Source: Ignavibacteriota bacterium (GTDB taxonomy: Bacteria; Bacteroidota; Ignavibacteria; Tepidaquicellales; Tepidaquicellaceae). From it: a stretch of 64,000 nucleotides of DNA. The notes under the pieces were generated by a model, which did not search any database, was not told where the DNA came from, and saw only the letters and a program-made list of their open reading frames with translations. The stretch lies in the NCBI GenBank assembly GCA_026390735.1, contig JAPLFJ010000012.1, forward strand, positions 124,001-188,000, read 5' to 3'. The number at the start of each line of letters is the position of its first letter. The stretch's first letter is position 1. A program made the position numbers and the translations under genes. Positions 18,549 through 26,055 of the stretch are shown one piece after another.

Positions 18549-18931
18549 CGGTTAAAGAATTTATCAATAGAATTGTTAAAGAATTATTTGAGAAATATCA
18601 AGAAAGTGCTATTCTTTATGAATATAAAGATAATTCTCAAACACACTTCTTAAAAATATTACCAAAGTCAATTTATGACTCTGTTGAGTTTAAAGAACTT
18701 TATGCTGACTTTATAAGTGAATTTATTGATAATGATTTTGAAGGTTCTTTATGTATAATAGCTGATGATAGTGCCGTTACATTAATTAATCCTGATTTGT
18801 ATATTAATTCTACAAGTGACTCTTTAAAAACTGTTAGTATGAATAATCTTTTACAAAAGAATAATTTCAATTCAATCTTTTTAAATAAGAGCTTAAAAGA
18901 AAGTGCAATTAATTATTGTTTAGCAGCATAA
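18545..18931 (+). CDS. unknown protein of the HEPN/SecB-like operon
   Basis: The 128-residue protein has no family assignment. It reads as a small alpha/beta protein: an N-terminal helix (VKEFINRIVKELFEKYQE), strands (HFLKILPKS; GSLCIIADD; VTLINPDLYI) and a hydrophilic C-terminus. No signal peptide or membrane segment is visible. Its start overlaps the HEPN-like gene by 4 bp, and its stop is 1 bp from the SecB-like start. This tight order suggests a complex of all three. By position it could be antitoxin or toxin. Confidence 0.7.
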   Translation: MTVKEFINRIVKELFEKYQESAILYEYKDNSQTHFLKILPKSIYDSVEFKELYADFISEFIDNDFEGSLCIIADDSAVTLINPDLYINSTSDSLKTVSMNNLLQKNNFNSIFLNKSLKESAINYCLAA

Positions 18932-18932
18932 A

Positions 18933-19370
18933 ATGGAAAATAATCAAGATTCAAAAATAGTTGTTAAAGATATTAGTTTAATAGAATCCTACTTCAAAAA
19001 AGAAGCAATCGTATTAACTAAAGAAATGCTTAACAACGATATAAAATTAAGCTTAAATGTTCTGCAAGGGGAACCTATTTTTAGTGTTACTTTAAATTTA
19101 GATTTTAATAGTAAACAAGCAGATAAAGATGTATCGAACGCAAAAATTTCTATTATGGGTATTTTCGAAATCGAGGGTAGTAAACCGAGTTATTATGACA
19201 ATTTTTGTTATGTAAATGCTCCTGCTATTATTTACCCCTATATACGTGAACATTTGGCAACATTATCTCTTAAAGCAGGTGTCCCACCTGTTAATTTACC
19301 ACCATTTAATTTTGTTGCTTTTGGACAAGGTTATCTTGATTTACTTAAAGCTTCTATAGAAAAAGTTTGA
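18933..19370 (+). CDS. SecB-like chaperone
   Basis: The 145-residue protein has the SecB length and fold pattern. The most telling part is APAIIYPYIREHLATLSLKA followed by GVPPVNLPPFNF, equivalent to the SecB segment of a helix leading into PPVNLAPVNF. SecB binds unfolded proteins; solitary SecB-like proteins also act as the chaperone of toxin-antitoxin-chaperone systems (mycobacterial Rv1957) and of the CmdTAC phage defence system. Being the last gene of a compact operon with a HEPN-like protein in a defence-rich element favours such a role over general export. Confidence 0.82.
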   Translation: MENNQDSKIVVKDISLIESYFKKEAIVLTKEMLNNDIKLSLNVLQGEPIFSVTLNLDFNSKQADKDVSNAKISIMGIFEIEGSKPSYYDNFCYVNAPAIIYPYIREHLATLSLKAGVPPVNLPPFNFVAFGQGYLDLLKASIEKV

Positions 19371-19576
19371 TAAATATAAAATATAAGTAATAATTAAAAG
19401 CCTGATACTTATTCGTTAGTCTTTTCTCTTTTATTATAATCTACACATCATAATATCATTTTCTATATTTTTTATTCTCTCTTTGACCAATTAAAATTGT
19501 TTGAAGCACACCCCCGATATAATCTCCAGAGAGTATTCTGCAAATATTATGTTGTAGAATAATAATTTATGCTTGT

Positions 19577-19607
19577 TCTCCGGCATTTGCAAAGCAAATG
19601 CCGGAGA
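19577..19607. repeat. perfect 14-bp stem hairpin, first of a pair
   Basis: TCTCCGGCATTTGC, loop AAA, then its exact complement. A sister hairpin at 22871-22903 keeps the CCGG ends and the GC-AAA-GC tip but changes the middle of the stem on both arms (CATTT to TTGTT with matching AAATG to AACAA). No T run follows on either strand, so a simple terminator is not obvious. Confidence 0.85.
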
Positions 19608-19734
19608 TAAGATAAAATTACCAATAATTCCAACTTCACCAGGATAGGTCTAGGTCGTTTTTGGCCAAATATACGGGATTTCCTTATTTTTCACTTCAGT
19701 CGATATACTGCCATTCCCAAAACTCCATTAAAAA

Positions 19735-19783
19735 TATCTTCTGTCCTGGTGCATTTAATTTGCGCCACGGTTCATTCTGGTCT
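19735..19783 (+). repeat. cassette-flanking repeat, right copy
   Basis: This is the partner of 17826-17872, same orientation, starting TATCTTCTGTCCTGGTGC. Together they bracket 1.86 kb holding only the HEPN-like, unknown and SecB-like genes. Confidence 0.75.
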
Positions 19784-19882
19784 AGAATTGCAAACAGTAT
19801 TTAAGGGAAATTCAAATTTATTGAAATAAATTTGTCTAAATTAATTATTATAAATTGCTCACATACTCTTTTATTATGTGCT

Positions 19883-21082
19883 TTATAGACTTACTTTCTT
19901 AAAGTTTAAATTAAATCCAGTCGCTTCGTTAATAAAATATTCAATTTCTGAAACTGATGTATTAATGTCTGAAACCCATCCATCAAACATTTTTAATCTG
20001 ATGCTGTCCTTATATTTAGTGCAGATTAGATTTAAGACCTGACTCTCTAAATTCTGAAGTAAATGTGCCATAACCTTATTCCTATTAATAGATGCATTGA
20101 AACGATAGTAATATACAAGTTCTTTAATATCTGCAATTTCTTTTTTTAGATTATAGATAAAATTAAAACTCAATATATCTTCAATCTGTTTTTTACTCAT
20201 ATTAGCAAATACAGTATTGTGGTCGTTGTTTACACCAGAATTTAATAGTGCTAACATAATTTCTTTTGCTTTCCATTTAGTAATATTAAATTTAGTCGTT
20301 AATGCATCTATTACTTCATCTCTGTTGTTAACATATAAATTTAAATGAACATAGCATTTAGTATCAAATTCTTCTTTGATGAGCCATTCTCGTAGTAGGG
20401 TATAGTGTGCATTTATAATGTCATAATCATAACAACCGATTCCTGAAAATAATCTGTTTCTTAACTCGGTATAAAATTTTTGTAAGTTTGCATCCGAGTC
20501 TAAAAAAAGTCTGCCTGTGCTTCTCTCTGTATATTTATCTGTGGAAACATTTTCCAATATCATAATCAAACCATTCTTTCTTGCTTTCAACTCTGCCATC
20601 GTTATGATTTCTTTTCTGGGATTAAATATTTGATTATACTCGTCAATTCCAGCCTGTCCCTTCATTACCAATTCAATTAATAATTTAGCATCATCTATTC
20701 CTCTTTCCACATTAATTTTAATTTCATTCTTTTCATTATTCTGTCTAATATAGGATTCATTTAATTTATATGAATTGATAGTTTCTTTGAGTCGTGATGA
20801 ATAAGACCAACCACGAGCAGTCCCTTTCCAAAATTTATCGTTTACCAAAACATAGAACGGTGCAATCATAGATTTCCATTGTCTGAAATTGATTTTTTTT
20901 CTCATATAATCAGCAAAAAGAATAAATACTTCATCATAATTGCCGTATAAAGAATGTAAGTTCTTGCCTAAAAGAGAATAATTTATGATAAATATTAGAT
21001 TGTCTCTTTGTTTTCTGTCCATTTGATTAAATTCTGGGGAAAATTCTGTCTGAATAGTTTGAATTAAAGTTAGATTATTCAT
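19883..21082 (-). CDS. possible divergent polymerase/replication protein
   Basis: The 399-residue protein has no certain family. A set of segments resembles palm motifs of divergent family-A-like polymerases of mobile elements: RSTGRLF (187-193), YDYDIINAHYTLL (218-230, like motif A), KWKAKEIMLALLNSG (269-283, like motif B) and RLKMFDGWVS (362-371, like motif C), ending with a helix and TGFNLNFKK. The N-terminal 180 residues are helical and unassigned. It is not a reverse transcriptase: no YxDD is present. It may replicate the element or have a defence role. The assignment is pattern-based. Confidence 0.6.
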   Translation of the reverse strand: MNNLTLIQTIQTEFSPEFNQMDRKQRDNLIFIINYSLLGKNLHSLYGNYDEVFILFADYMRKKINFRQWKSMIAPFYVLVNDKFWKGTARGWSYSSRLKETINSYKLNESYIRQNNEKNEIKINVERGIDDAKLLIELVMKGQAGIDEYNQIFNPRKEIITMAELKARKNGLIMILENVSTDKYTERSTGRLFLDSDANLQKFYTELRNRLFSGIGCYDYDIINAHYTLLREWLIKEEFDTKCYVHLNLYVNNRDEVIDALTTKFNITKWKAKEIMLALLNSGVNNDHNTVFANMSKKQIEDILSFNFIYNLKKEIADIKELVYYYRFNASINRNKVMAHLLQNLESQVLNLICTKYKDSIRLKMFDGWVSDINTSVSEIEYFINEATGFNLNFKKVSL

Positions 21083-21541
21083 TAAAATTTCTCCTTTAAA
21101 ATAACTATGGTATTAGAATAAGATTTGATTTTACCATATACCTTTAGATGTGCAGTAAATAACATTAAAAAAAGGCGGTAAACTGGATGGATTGTAACTG
21201 GATTACAATTATAGTAAGAGCAGATTTTCATAATTTATATCCTTATCGAATAAATATAGACGGAACCTATTAGTTCATAATTTTTATCCTTTAAATATTG
21301 AAGTGCAGTCGGATATAGGTTTATGAAGACCCGTTTAAACTGCACATCAAATAAATCATTTATTATAAATAGTAACTCAAAACAAAAGATTGTTAAAGAA
21401 ATACTAACTTATCTTATATAAAATACTCCTAATAAATTTATAAAGAGTAAAATTTTGTTATAAAATTGTGTTATTTTGTCAACTATTATATCCCGTAAAT
21501 TATACTTTAAATACTCCTGAAAATCTTGTTATATTCTTGAA
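21083..21541. other. AT-rich space with inverted TGCAGT motifs
   Basis: The 459 bp upstream of the polymerase-like gene hold no gene. GATGTGCAGT (21147-21156) is repeated inverted as ACTGCACATC (21339-21348), and GTGCAGT (21303-21309) pairs with ACTGCAC (21339-21345), enclosing smaller complementary segments (GGT/ACC). This could be a replication origin with iteron-like sites or a structured leader RNA of the minus-strand gene. Confidence 0.45.
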
Positions 21542-21823
21542 TTATCTATTCTTCCTTTGTCGCTTATTTGTTGTTTTGTGTCTTTTCTTCCATATCCGTT
21601 TTTTGATGATATAACGACTCTTTAAAGCATTCATCCAATAGTTGACTTTGCTTTCATCTGAAAACTGTATATTTCTTTCTATTAATATTGTTCGTAGGTT
21701 TGCTTTTAATATTTCATATTCCTTTCTAGAAAACCTGAATTTATCTATATCTTTTTGGGGTAACAAAATAATATTATTCTGATTATCCAAAATTAATTTA
21801 TTTCTCATTGTTATCGAAATCAT
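21542..21823 (-). CDS. small basic protein, unknown
   Basis: The 93-residue protein has an N-terminal beta-like segment (KLILDNQNNIILLP), a helical middle (SRKEYEILKANLRTILIE) and a very basic tail (KSRYIIKKRIWKKRHK and more Lys/Arg). This suits nucleic acid binding. It lies about 70 bp downstream of the ParB-like gene on the same strand and may belong to that operon. No family was recognised. Confidence 0.5.
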   Translation of the reverse strand: MISITMRNKLILDNQNNIILLPQKDIDKFRFSRKEYEILKANLRTILIERNIQFSDESKVNYWMNALKSRYIIKKRIWKKRHKTTNKRQRKNR

Positions 21824-21891
21824 TTAGTCTGTGTTTAGCCTTTCAACGATAAATGTAAAGTTACATTCGGTTATTTATCAATTTAAAATTA

Positions 21892-22776
21892 TCAATCTAT
21901 GTATATCCTAATTTTAATTTTGTCACTCTCATAAGCATAATATGTATTTACAACCTTGAGATTTTCTGCAATGTTATCAATTGTGATTTCTTTCAATTTC
22001 TCTTTAACTTGATTCCTGTATTCTTCAGAATTAAGTTCAGCAATTCTGATTATTTTTGCTTCTTTAAGAAATGATGAACGAACATTATCCGACACAGGAT
22101 TATCTTTCCTATATTCTTCGTAAATTTCTTTTAATATTTCAGTCTGTTTGTCTTTTTCAAATGTTGAGAATGCTATAATTTCTTGATTAGTTATTTCATC
22201 ATTGATATTTTTTATAAAAACATCACCGAATCCTTTTTCTATCTCGTTTAACCCATTTCTAATACTATCGTATCCAATTGAATAGTCGGAATAATTATAT
22301 ACTGTACGTTCCGACAAGTTATATTCTTTGGCTATTATTTGAGCAGTTTTGCTGGGTGCATCTTTTGCACCTCCACTTTCATCCAGATTTGAATATTGAT
22401 TATGACCGCCAGTTAATTTCCGTTTGTTATACAGAACACCGATTAGATATTTTCTTTGTTCAAAGTCTATATTTCTTCTACCCAATTGGTTTTCTACTAT
22501 CCACTCAATTTTTTCTTCCTCTGAATCAAAAGAGATTTCTTTTATAAGATACGGTAACTTGTTTATCCGACATATTGTGATTCTATGATGGCCATCTAAA
22601 CAATTGTATGCTTCATCAATATATATTATCTCACGGCATCCGTCTTTTAGTATTGAGTCTTCAAGTTTCAAGTATTCATCTTTTGTTAAGTATGGCATTA
22701 AAAGTTGATATTCTGGATTAAAACTAATTTTGTTGTCGTAATCCACCGAGTTATAAATTGTTTGGTTAATTTTCAT
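21892..22776 (-). CDS. ParB/Srx-like domain protein
   Basis: The 294-residue protein has a ParB/sulfiredoxin-type N-terminal domain (about 20-120). In place of the GERR of chromosomal ParB it has CLDGHHRITICRIN, the DGHHR variant seen in mobile-element proteins, and QLGRRNIDFEQRKYLIG follows. Residues about 140-175 (TAQIIAKEYNLSERTVYNYSDY) form a helix-turn-helix. DGHHR-type proteins may be CTP- or ATP-using DNA-binding proteins or nucleases; the activity here is unknown. It lies in a minus-strand group with DUF5131 and zinc-ribbon genes, without a ParA. Confidence 0.82.
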   Translation of the reverse strand: MKINQTIYNSVDYDNKISFNPEYQLLMPYLTKDEYLKLEDSILKDGCREIIYIDEAYNCLDGHHRITICRINKLPYLIKEISFDSEEEKIEWIVENQLGRRNIDFEQRKYLIGVLYNKRKLTGGHNQYSNLDESGGAKDAPSKTAQIIAKEYNLSERTVYNYSDYSIGYDSIRNGLNEIEKGFGDVFIKNINDEITNQEIIAFSTFEKDKQTEILKEIYEEYRKDNPVSDNVRSSFLKEAKIIRIAELNSEEYRNQVKEKLKEITIDNIAENLKVVNTYYAYESDKIKIRIYID

Positions 22777-22870
22777 TTTATTATCCTTATTTTTAATATT
22801 ATAGTTTGATTTAATTGTTCTTTGAAAAGAACCTCATACATAACCTCATTGAAATTGTCAGTAATGTGGG

Positions 22871-22903
22871 TTCCCCGGTTGTTGCAAAGCAACAACCGGA
22901 GAA
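22871..22903. repeat. 11-bp stem hairpin, second of a pair
   Basis: CCGGTTGTTGC, loop AAA, then GCAACAACCGG, extended after one mismatch by 3 more pairs. It lies between the DUF5131 gene and the ParB-like gene, both on the minus strand. It shares ends and tip with 19577-19607 while the stem middle has changed with pairing kept. Confidence 0.85.
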
Positions 22904-22945
22904 TCCTTACTGCTATAAATATATCTTAAATGTGTTCTCATAATT

Positions 22946-23650
22946 CTAATTATTTGTTAGTAGTGGATATTCATTATATATTCTCCCGTATAATAAATTA
23001 TTTCTGTCTGCTTTTTTGTATCCCGCATCTTGTTTATAAAAGAAAGGGATATTATATTTTCTACATTGCTGAAGTATATCTATTGCCCATTCTTTTCTCA
23101 TTGGTCTATAATTTACAGCACTTTCTCCACCGACAATTACCCAGGATATTCCTTGGAGATTCAAATTCGGTATATTACCTAATAATGGTTCTAAAGAAAG
23201 AAACTTTACATTTGCCCCAGTATTCCGTAAATGATTGATTCTAAATGTATACCTACTTTCTTCCACCGACACTCCCAGCCAAATATTTTGTGTCCAGTTC
23301 ATTTCAGGTGATAGTTCTTCCAACCTTTCTACTCTTTTAGTTAGCACTTGGAAAGTATGCTGTTGGCATTGATTCATTACATTAAATACTTTCTTAATGT
23401 AATCCGTAGGAACATCCTTATGAAATAAATCACCCATACTGACTACAAATATTAATTGAGGCTTCTTCCATTTTAACGGCTCATTTAAGCGTTCTCTTTT
23501 TAATGTTACTTTGCTGAATTCACCGAATGTATCTGGATATCTTTTTGCTATCTTCTCCGCATAACAGTTCTTGCATCCAGCAGAGATTTTAGTGCAATTA
23601 ATTACAGGATTCCAGGATTTCTCTGTCCAACTGATTTTTGTGCTGTTCAT
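22946..23650 (-). CDS. DUF5131 (phage Gp37/Gp68) family protein
   Basis: The 234-residue protein matches DUF5131 closely: TKISWTEKSWNPVINCTKIS, then GCKNCYAEKIA, VSMGDLFHKDVP, the segment WLGVSVEE, and WVIVGGESAVNYRPM. Cysteines in INC..GCKNCY recall the metal-cluster-binding radical-SAM-like part of the family, whose reaction is unknown. Members occur in phages and mobile elements, often with ParB-like or TcmP proteins. The ATG overlaps the stop of the zinc-ribbon gene by 1 bp, so the two are translationally coupled. Confidence 0.87.
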   Translation of the reverse strand: MNSTKISWTEKSWNPVINCTKISAGCKNCYAEKIAKRYPDTFGEFSKVTLKRERLNEPLKWKKPQLIFVVSMGDLFHKDVPTDYIKKVFNVMNQCQQHTFQVLTKRVERLEELSPEMNWTQNIWLGVSVEESRYTFRINHLRNTGANVKFLSLEPLLGNIPNLNLQGISWVIVGGESAVNYRPMRKEWAIDILQQCRKYNIPFFYKQDAGYKKADRNNLLYGRIYNEYPLLTNN

Positions 23651-23931
23651 TATAATACACCTTTCTTGTTGGATGTTTGATTGTCAGAACATCCACGACA
23701 TACCCACCACTGATATGGTAGTTTGTTCCAATTATTTACTTTTCTAAAGTACCTTACAGTTTGGCAAGAATTACATTTTATCCGTATTTCTTTTCTACCT
23801 ATAAAGTACAGAGTAAAAATATAATCCCTGTTCGGATTATAAGCCTGTACTGGTCTTCTACTGTTTTGTATCCGTTTATCAGTAGCAACAAACTCGTTTA
23901 AAGACCGAGTGTGTTTTTTGCATTTTTCCAT
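23650..23931 (-). CDS. small zinc-ribbon protein
   Basis: The 93-residue protein has two CxxC pairs, CNSCQ and CRGCS, about 30 residues apart, a typical zinc ribbon. The N-terminal half is basic and unassigned. It overlaps the DUF5131 start by 1 bp and is the first gene of that minus-strand group; it is divergent from the coiled-coil regulator. A DNA- or RNA-binding adaptor role is plausible but not shown. Confidence 0.7.
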   Translation of the reverse strand: MEKCKKHTRSLNEFVATDKRIQNSRRPVQAYNPNRDYIFTLYFIGRKEIRIKCNSCQTVRYFRKVNNWNKLPYQWWVCRGCSDNQTSNKKGVL

Positions 23932-24025
23932 TTTTATTAATAATTAAGTTTGTTAAAATTATTTTTATTATTTCTAAACGAACAAAATTAATATCGTAAA
24001 TTATTTTACTAACTTAAAGAATTCA

Positions 24026-24055
24026 TGAAAGTCAAATGAAGTCATCAAAAGTCAA
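24026..24055 (+). promoter_or_regulatory. three AAGTCA sites at 10-bp spacing over the regulator start
   Basis: AAGTCA occurs at 24029, 24039 and 24049, exactly 10 bp apart. The array spans the start codon (24036) of a protein with an OmpR/PhoB-like winged helix. Regulators of that type bind direct half-sites one helical turn apart, so self-regulation is possible. The part inside the gene encodes KSSKVKK, so codon repetition is an alternative. Confidence 0.45.
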
Positions 24056-24722
24056 AAAACATACAAAAGAAGATTCAAAAGAATATATAACTGTATCTAA
24101 AAAGCGATGGGATGAATTATTGAAAGTGAAAGATGAATTCAAAAAACATAAAGAGAAAAGTGACAAAGAAAAGGATGTATTTAATAATATTTTTGAAATG
24201 CAAGAAAATCAAATTAAACATATACTATTAGAGAAAAGAGAAATAAATAATTCGTTTGCTGAATATCGTGAAAAATTTGAGGGTACTATGAATAATTTAA
24301 AAACATTTGCGCTTAAAATAGAAGAAGAAGAGAAGAAAGCCTTTGACCCCAAAACAAATGTTGGACTATACATTAATCTACTCTCTAGCAAAGTATATTT
24401 AGACGATTTTAAAATAGATTTAACCCCTCAAGAAAGAAAACTACTATATATTTTTGCCTCGCATAATTATATCAGTCTCAATATACAGGATATTTATGAT
24501 TTAATTACATATAATAGACTACTAGAATTTTCTGATGTAAAGCGGTCATTAAGTTATGATACTACGGTCACAAAGTATATTAACAGATTAAGAGAAACAT
24601 TGGGAAAACGAAAAAAAGCAAAAGTACTTTTAGATGGTATCAATACAAAATTCGATAAAGAATATGCGTTTTATTATAGTGGGAATATTAAATTAATTGA
24701 CGAGAATGGTAATTTGATATAA
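24036..24722 (+). CDS. coiled-coil protein with OmpR/PhoB-like winged helix
   Basis: The 228-residue protein starts basic and has a long charged coiled coil (about 20-105). The C-terminal domain (about 115-215) looks like an OmpR/PhoB DNA-binding domain: a strand pair (SKVYLDDFKIDLTPQERKLLYIFA), a helix with YDLITY, then DTTVTKYINRLRETLG and a beta hairpin ending YAFYYSG. No receiver domain is present, so it is not a response regulator. It is divergent from the zinc-ribbon/DUF5131 genes by 104 bp and may control them or the integrase. Confidence 0.7.
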   Translation: MKSSKVKKHTKEDSKEYITVSKKRWDELLKVKDEFKKHKEKSDKEKDVFNNIFEMQENQIKHILLEKREINNSFAEYREKFEGTMNNLKTFALKIEEEEKKAFDPKTNVGLYINLLSSKVYLDDFKIDLTPQERKLLYIFASHNYISLNIQDIYDLITYNRLLEFSDVKRSLSYDTTVTKYINRLRETLGKRKKAKVLLDGINTKFDKEYAFYYSGNIKLIDENGNLI

Positions 24723-24740
24723 ATACATTTCAACATCATA

Positions 24741-24900
24741 TGAATTCAACTCGTCAACAAGAGTAAGTTAGATTCAGAATTTCAAAAAATTGTAAAAGAA
24801 AATCCCAACAAGAAGTTTGTGCTTCATTTTCGTTTCCACCCTGAAGATATTGAGGTGTCTCATAAATCCGATATTAATATTTGGGAATTATGCATCCATT
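24741..24900 (+). pseudogene. short coding-like remnant
   Basis: One frame reads LVNKSKLDSEFQKIV and continues with KFVLHFRFHPEDIE to a stop at 24900, about 50 protein-like codons. It has no start codon and follows a stop at once; its end overlaps the integrase 3' end. A nearby ATG in another frame (MNSTRQQE, then stop) could be the original start before a frameshift. It may be a decayed gene or chance. Confidence 0.3.
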
Positions 24901-25985
24901 GCTGATTTCAGGTCGTGAAATTGAGATGAAGTATACGATTCTAATACTGCTAGACAGGAGTGACCACACAAATCCTTTATTATAAGGGGATTAATGTTTT
25001 TCCGCACTAATCTCATAATAAACGTTGCTCTCAAATTATGCCAATGAAAGGAGTCCATTTCTATTTTTTTTAATAAATTCTTAAATTTCTTTGAGATACT
25101 TCTTCTATCGAGTTTTACACCTTTATTATTAAACAAATAAGATTCTGGATTCCGTAATGTTAATACATTTGTGTTTAAATTTCCAAGAATATCATTAATT
25201 AGTTTCTGAATCTCACTGTTTATTGGAATTTTTCTTTGCTTTTGGGACTTTGTGGTAAAGTTCTTCTTATTCAATATATTGATTACTCCATCCTCAATGT
25301 CTTTAAGTTGAATGTTAATCATTTCTGATATTCGAACACCTGTCATATAACTAAATCGAATCATATTTCTAAAATTGGCATCAGAGTTTTCCTCAATCAA
25401 GATTAACTCTGCATTAGAAAAACTTAATATTTTTCTTTCAGGAATATTGAATTGCTTTACAAACCTAATCTTATTTTCAGTAGTTATACCTAATTTAAAG
25501 AATAGTGAAAAGACAGATTTAGCAGTCCTTAAGTAAGAATTAACACTGGTTTCCCGAATACCCCTTTTTAAAAGTTCTGATTTAAAGAACTCTATATCCG
25601 AAAATGTTATTAATGACACATATTTATCGTTTAAGATTTTAATCAAATATCTGAATGTAATCTCATACTTACAATAAGAACCGTTTGAACGATTAATTTT
25701 AATATAATGAAGAATTTGATTTTTAACATCTGAAAGTTTATATATTTGATTTCTTATACTGGATTGTTTCGATTGTTCTGCTTTAAGATTGCTTAAAAAC
25801 TTATTTGCATCAGATTTTAACTTTGTATGGGTTGATATATATTTGTATCTCCTTTTGTTGATTTCATCTCTATATACTATAGAGATATAATAATATCCGT
25901 TTTGTCGTTTTACCAAATAGAATTTTGAATTAACCGAAAACATAATTTTATCATTTGTCAAAGTAAAACTGGTAAAATTCTTCAA
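24888..25985 (-). CDS. int: tyrosine recombinase/integrase of the element
   Basis: The 365-residue phage-type integrase has an arm-binding-like N-terminus (20-70), a SAM-like core-binding domain (about 85-170) and a catalytic domain with R218 (TGVRISE), HxxR at H316-R319 (HNLR), H342 (CGHS) and the nucleophile Y351 (LESYTSS). All essential residues are present, so it is probably active. The start codon is 70 bp from the right attachment repeat, the usual arrangement for tRNA-targeting elements. No excisionase gene was recognised. Confidence 0.95.
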   Translation of the reverse strand: MKNFTSFTLTNDKIMFSVNSKFYLVKRQNGYYYISIVYRDEINKRRYKYISTHTKLKSDANKFLSNLKAEQSKQSSIRNQIYKLSDVKNQILHYIKINRSNGSYCKYEITFRYLIKILNDKYVSLITFSDIEFFKSELLKRGIRETSVNSYLRTAKSVFSLFFKLGITTENKIRFVKQFNIPERKILSFSNAELILIEENSDANFRNMIRFSYMTGVRISEMINIQLKDIEDGVINILNKKNFTTKSQKQRKIPINSEIQKLINDILGNLNTNVLTLRNPESYLFNNKGVKLDRRSISKKFKNLLKKIEMDSFHWHNLRATFIMRLVRKNINPLIIKDLCGHSCLAVLESYTSSQFHDLKSAMDA

Positions 25986-25989
25986 ATGC

Positions 25990-26020
25990 TAGTACAGTTT
26001 GTCGTACAATTTGCTTAAAT
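25990..26020 (+). repeat. element-end repeat, right copy
   Basis: Partner of 3198-3228; same orientation, with two GTAC half-sites followed by TTGCTTAAA. It lies between the integrase start and the right attachment repeat and may also contain integrase promoter elements. Confidence 0.6.
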
Positions 26021-26055
26021 ATTTTGTTATCTTTAAAAAACAAGGGTTTTGGACG

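Larger units (their letters stand above)
19371..19882. other. intergenic space after the SecB-like gene
   Basis: The 512 bp between convergent genes hold no supported gene. They contain a strong palindrome (19577-19607) and the right copy of the cassette-flanking repeat (19735-19783). The mixed composition suggests pieces of older insertions. Confidence 0.5.

Noticed and set aside
19883-21541. A retron (reverse transcriptase plus structured RNA)
   Set aside because: The protein has no YxDD motif and no reverse transcriptase blocks; only an inverted-repeat space lies upstream.
19577-22903. Integron attC sites
   Set aside because: The palindromes lack the paired R and L boxes with extrahelical bases, and no integron integrase is present.
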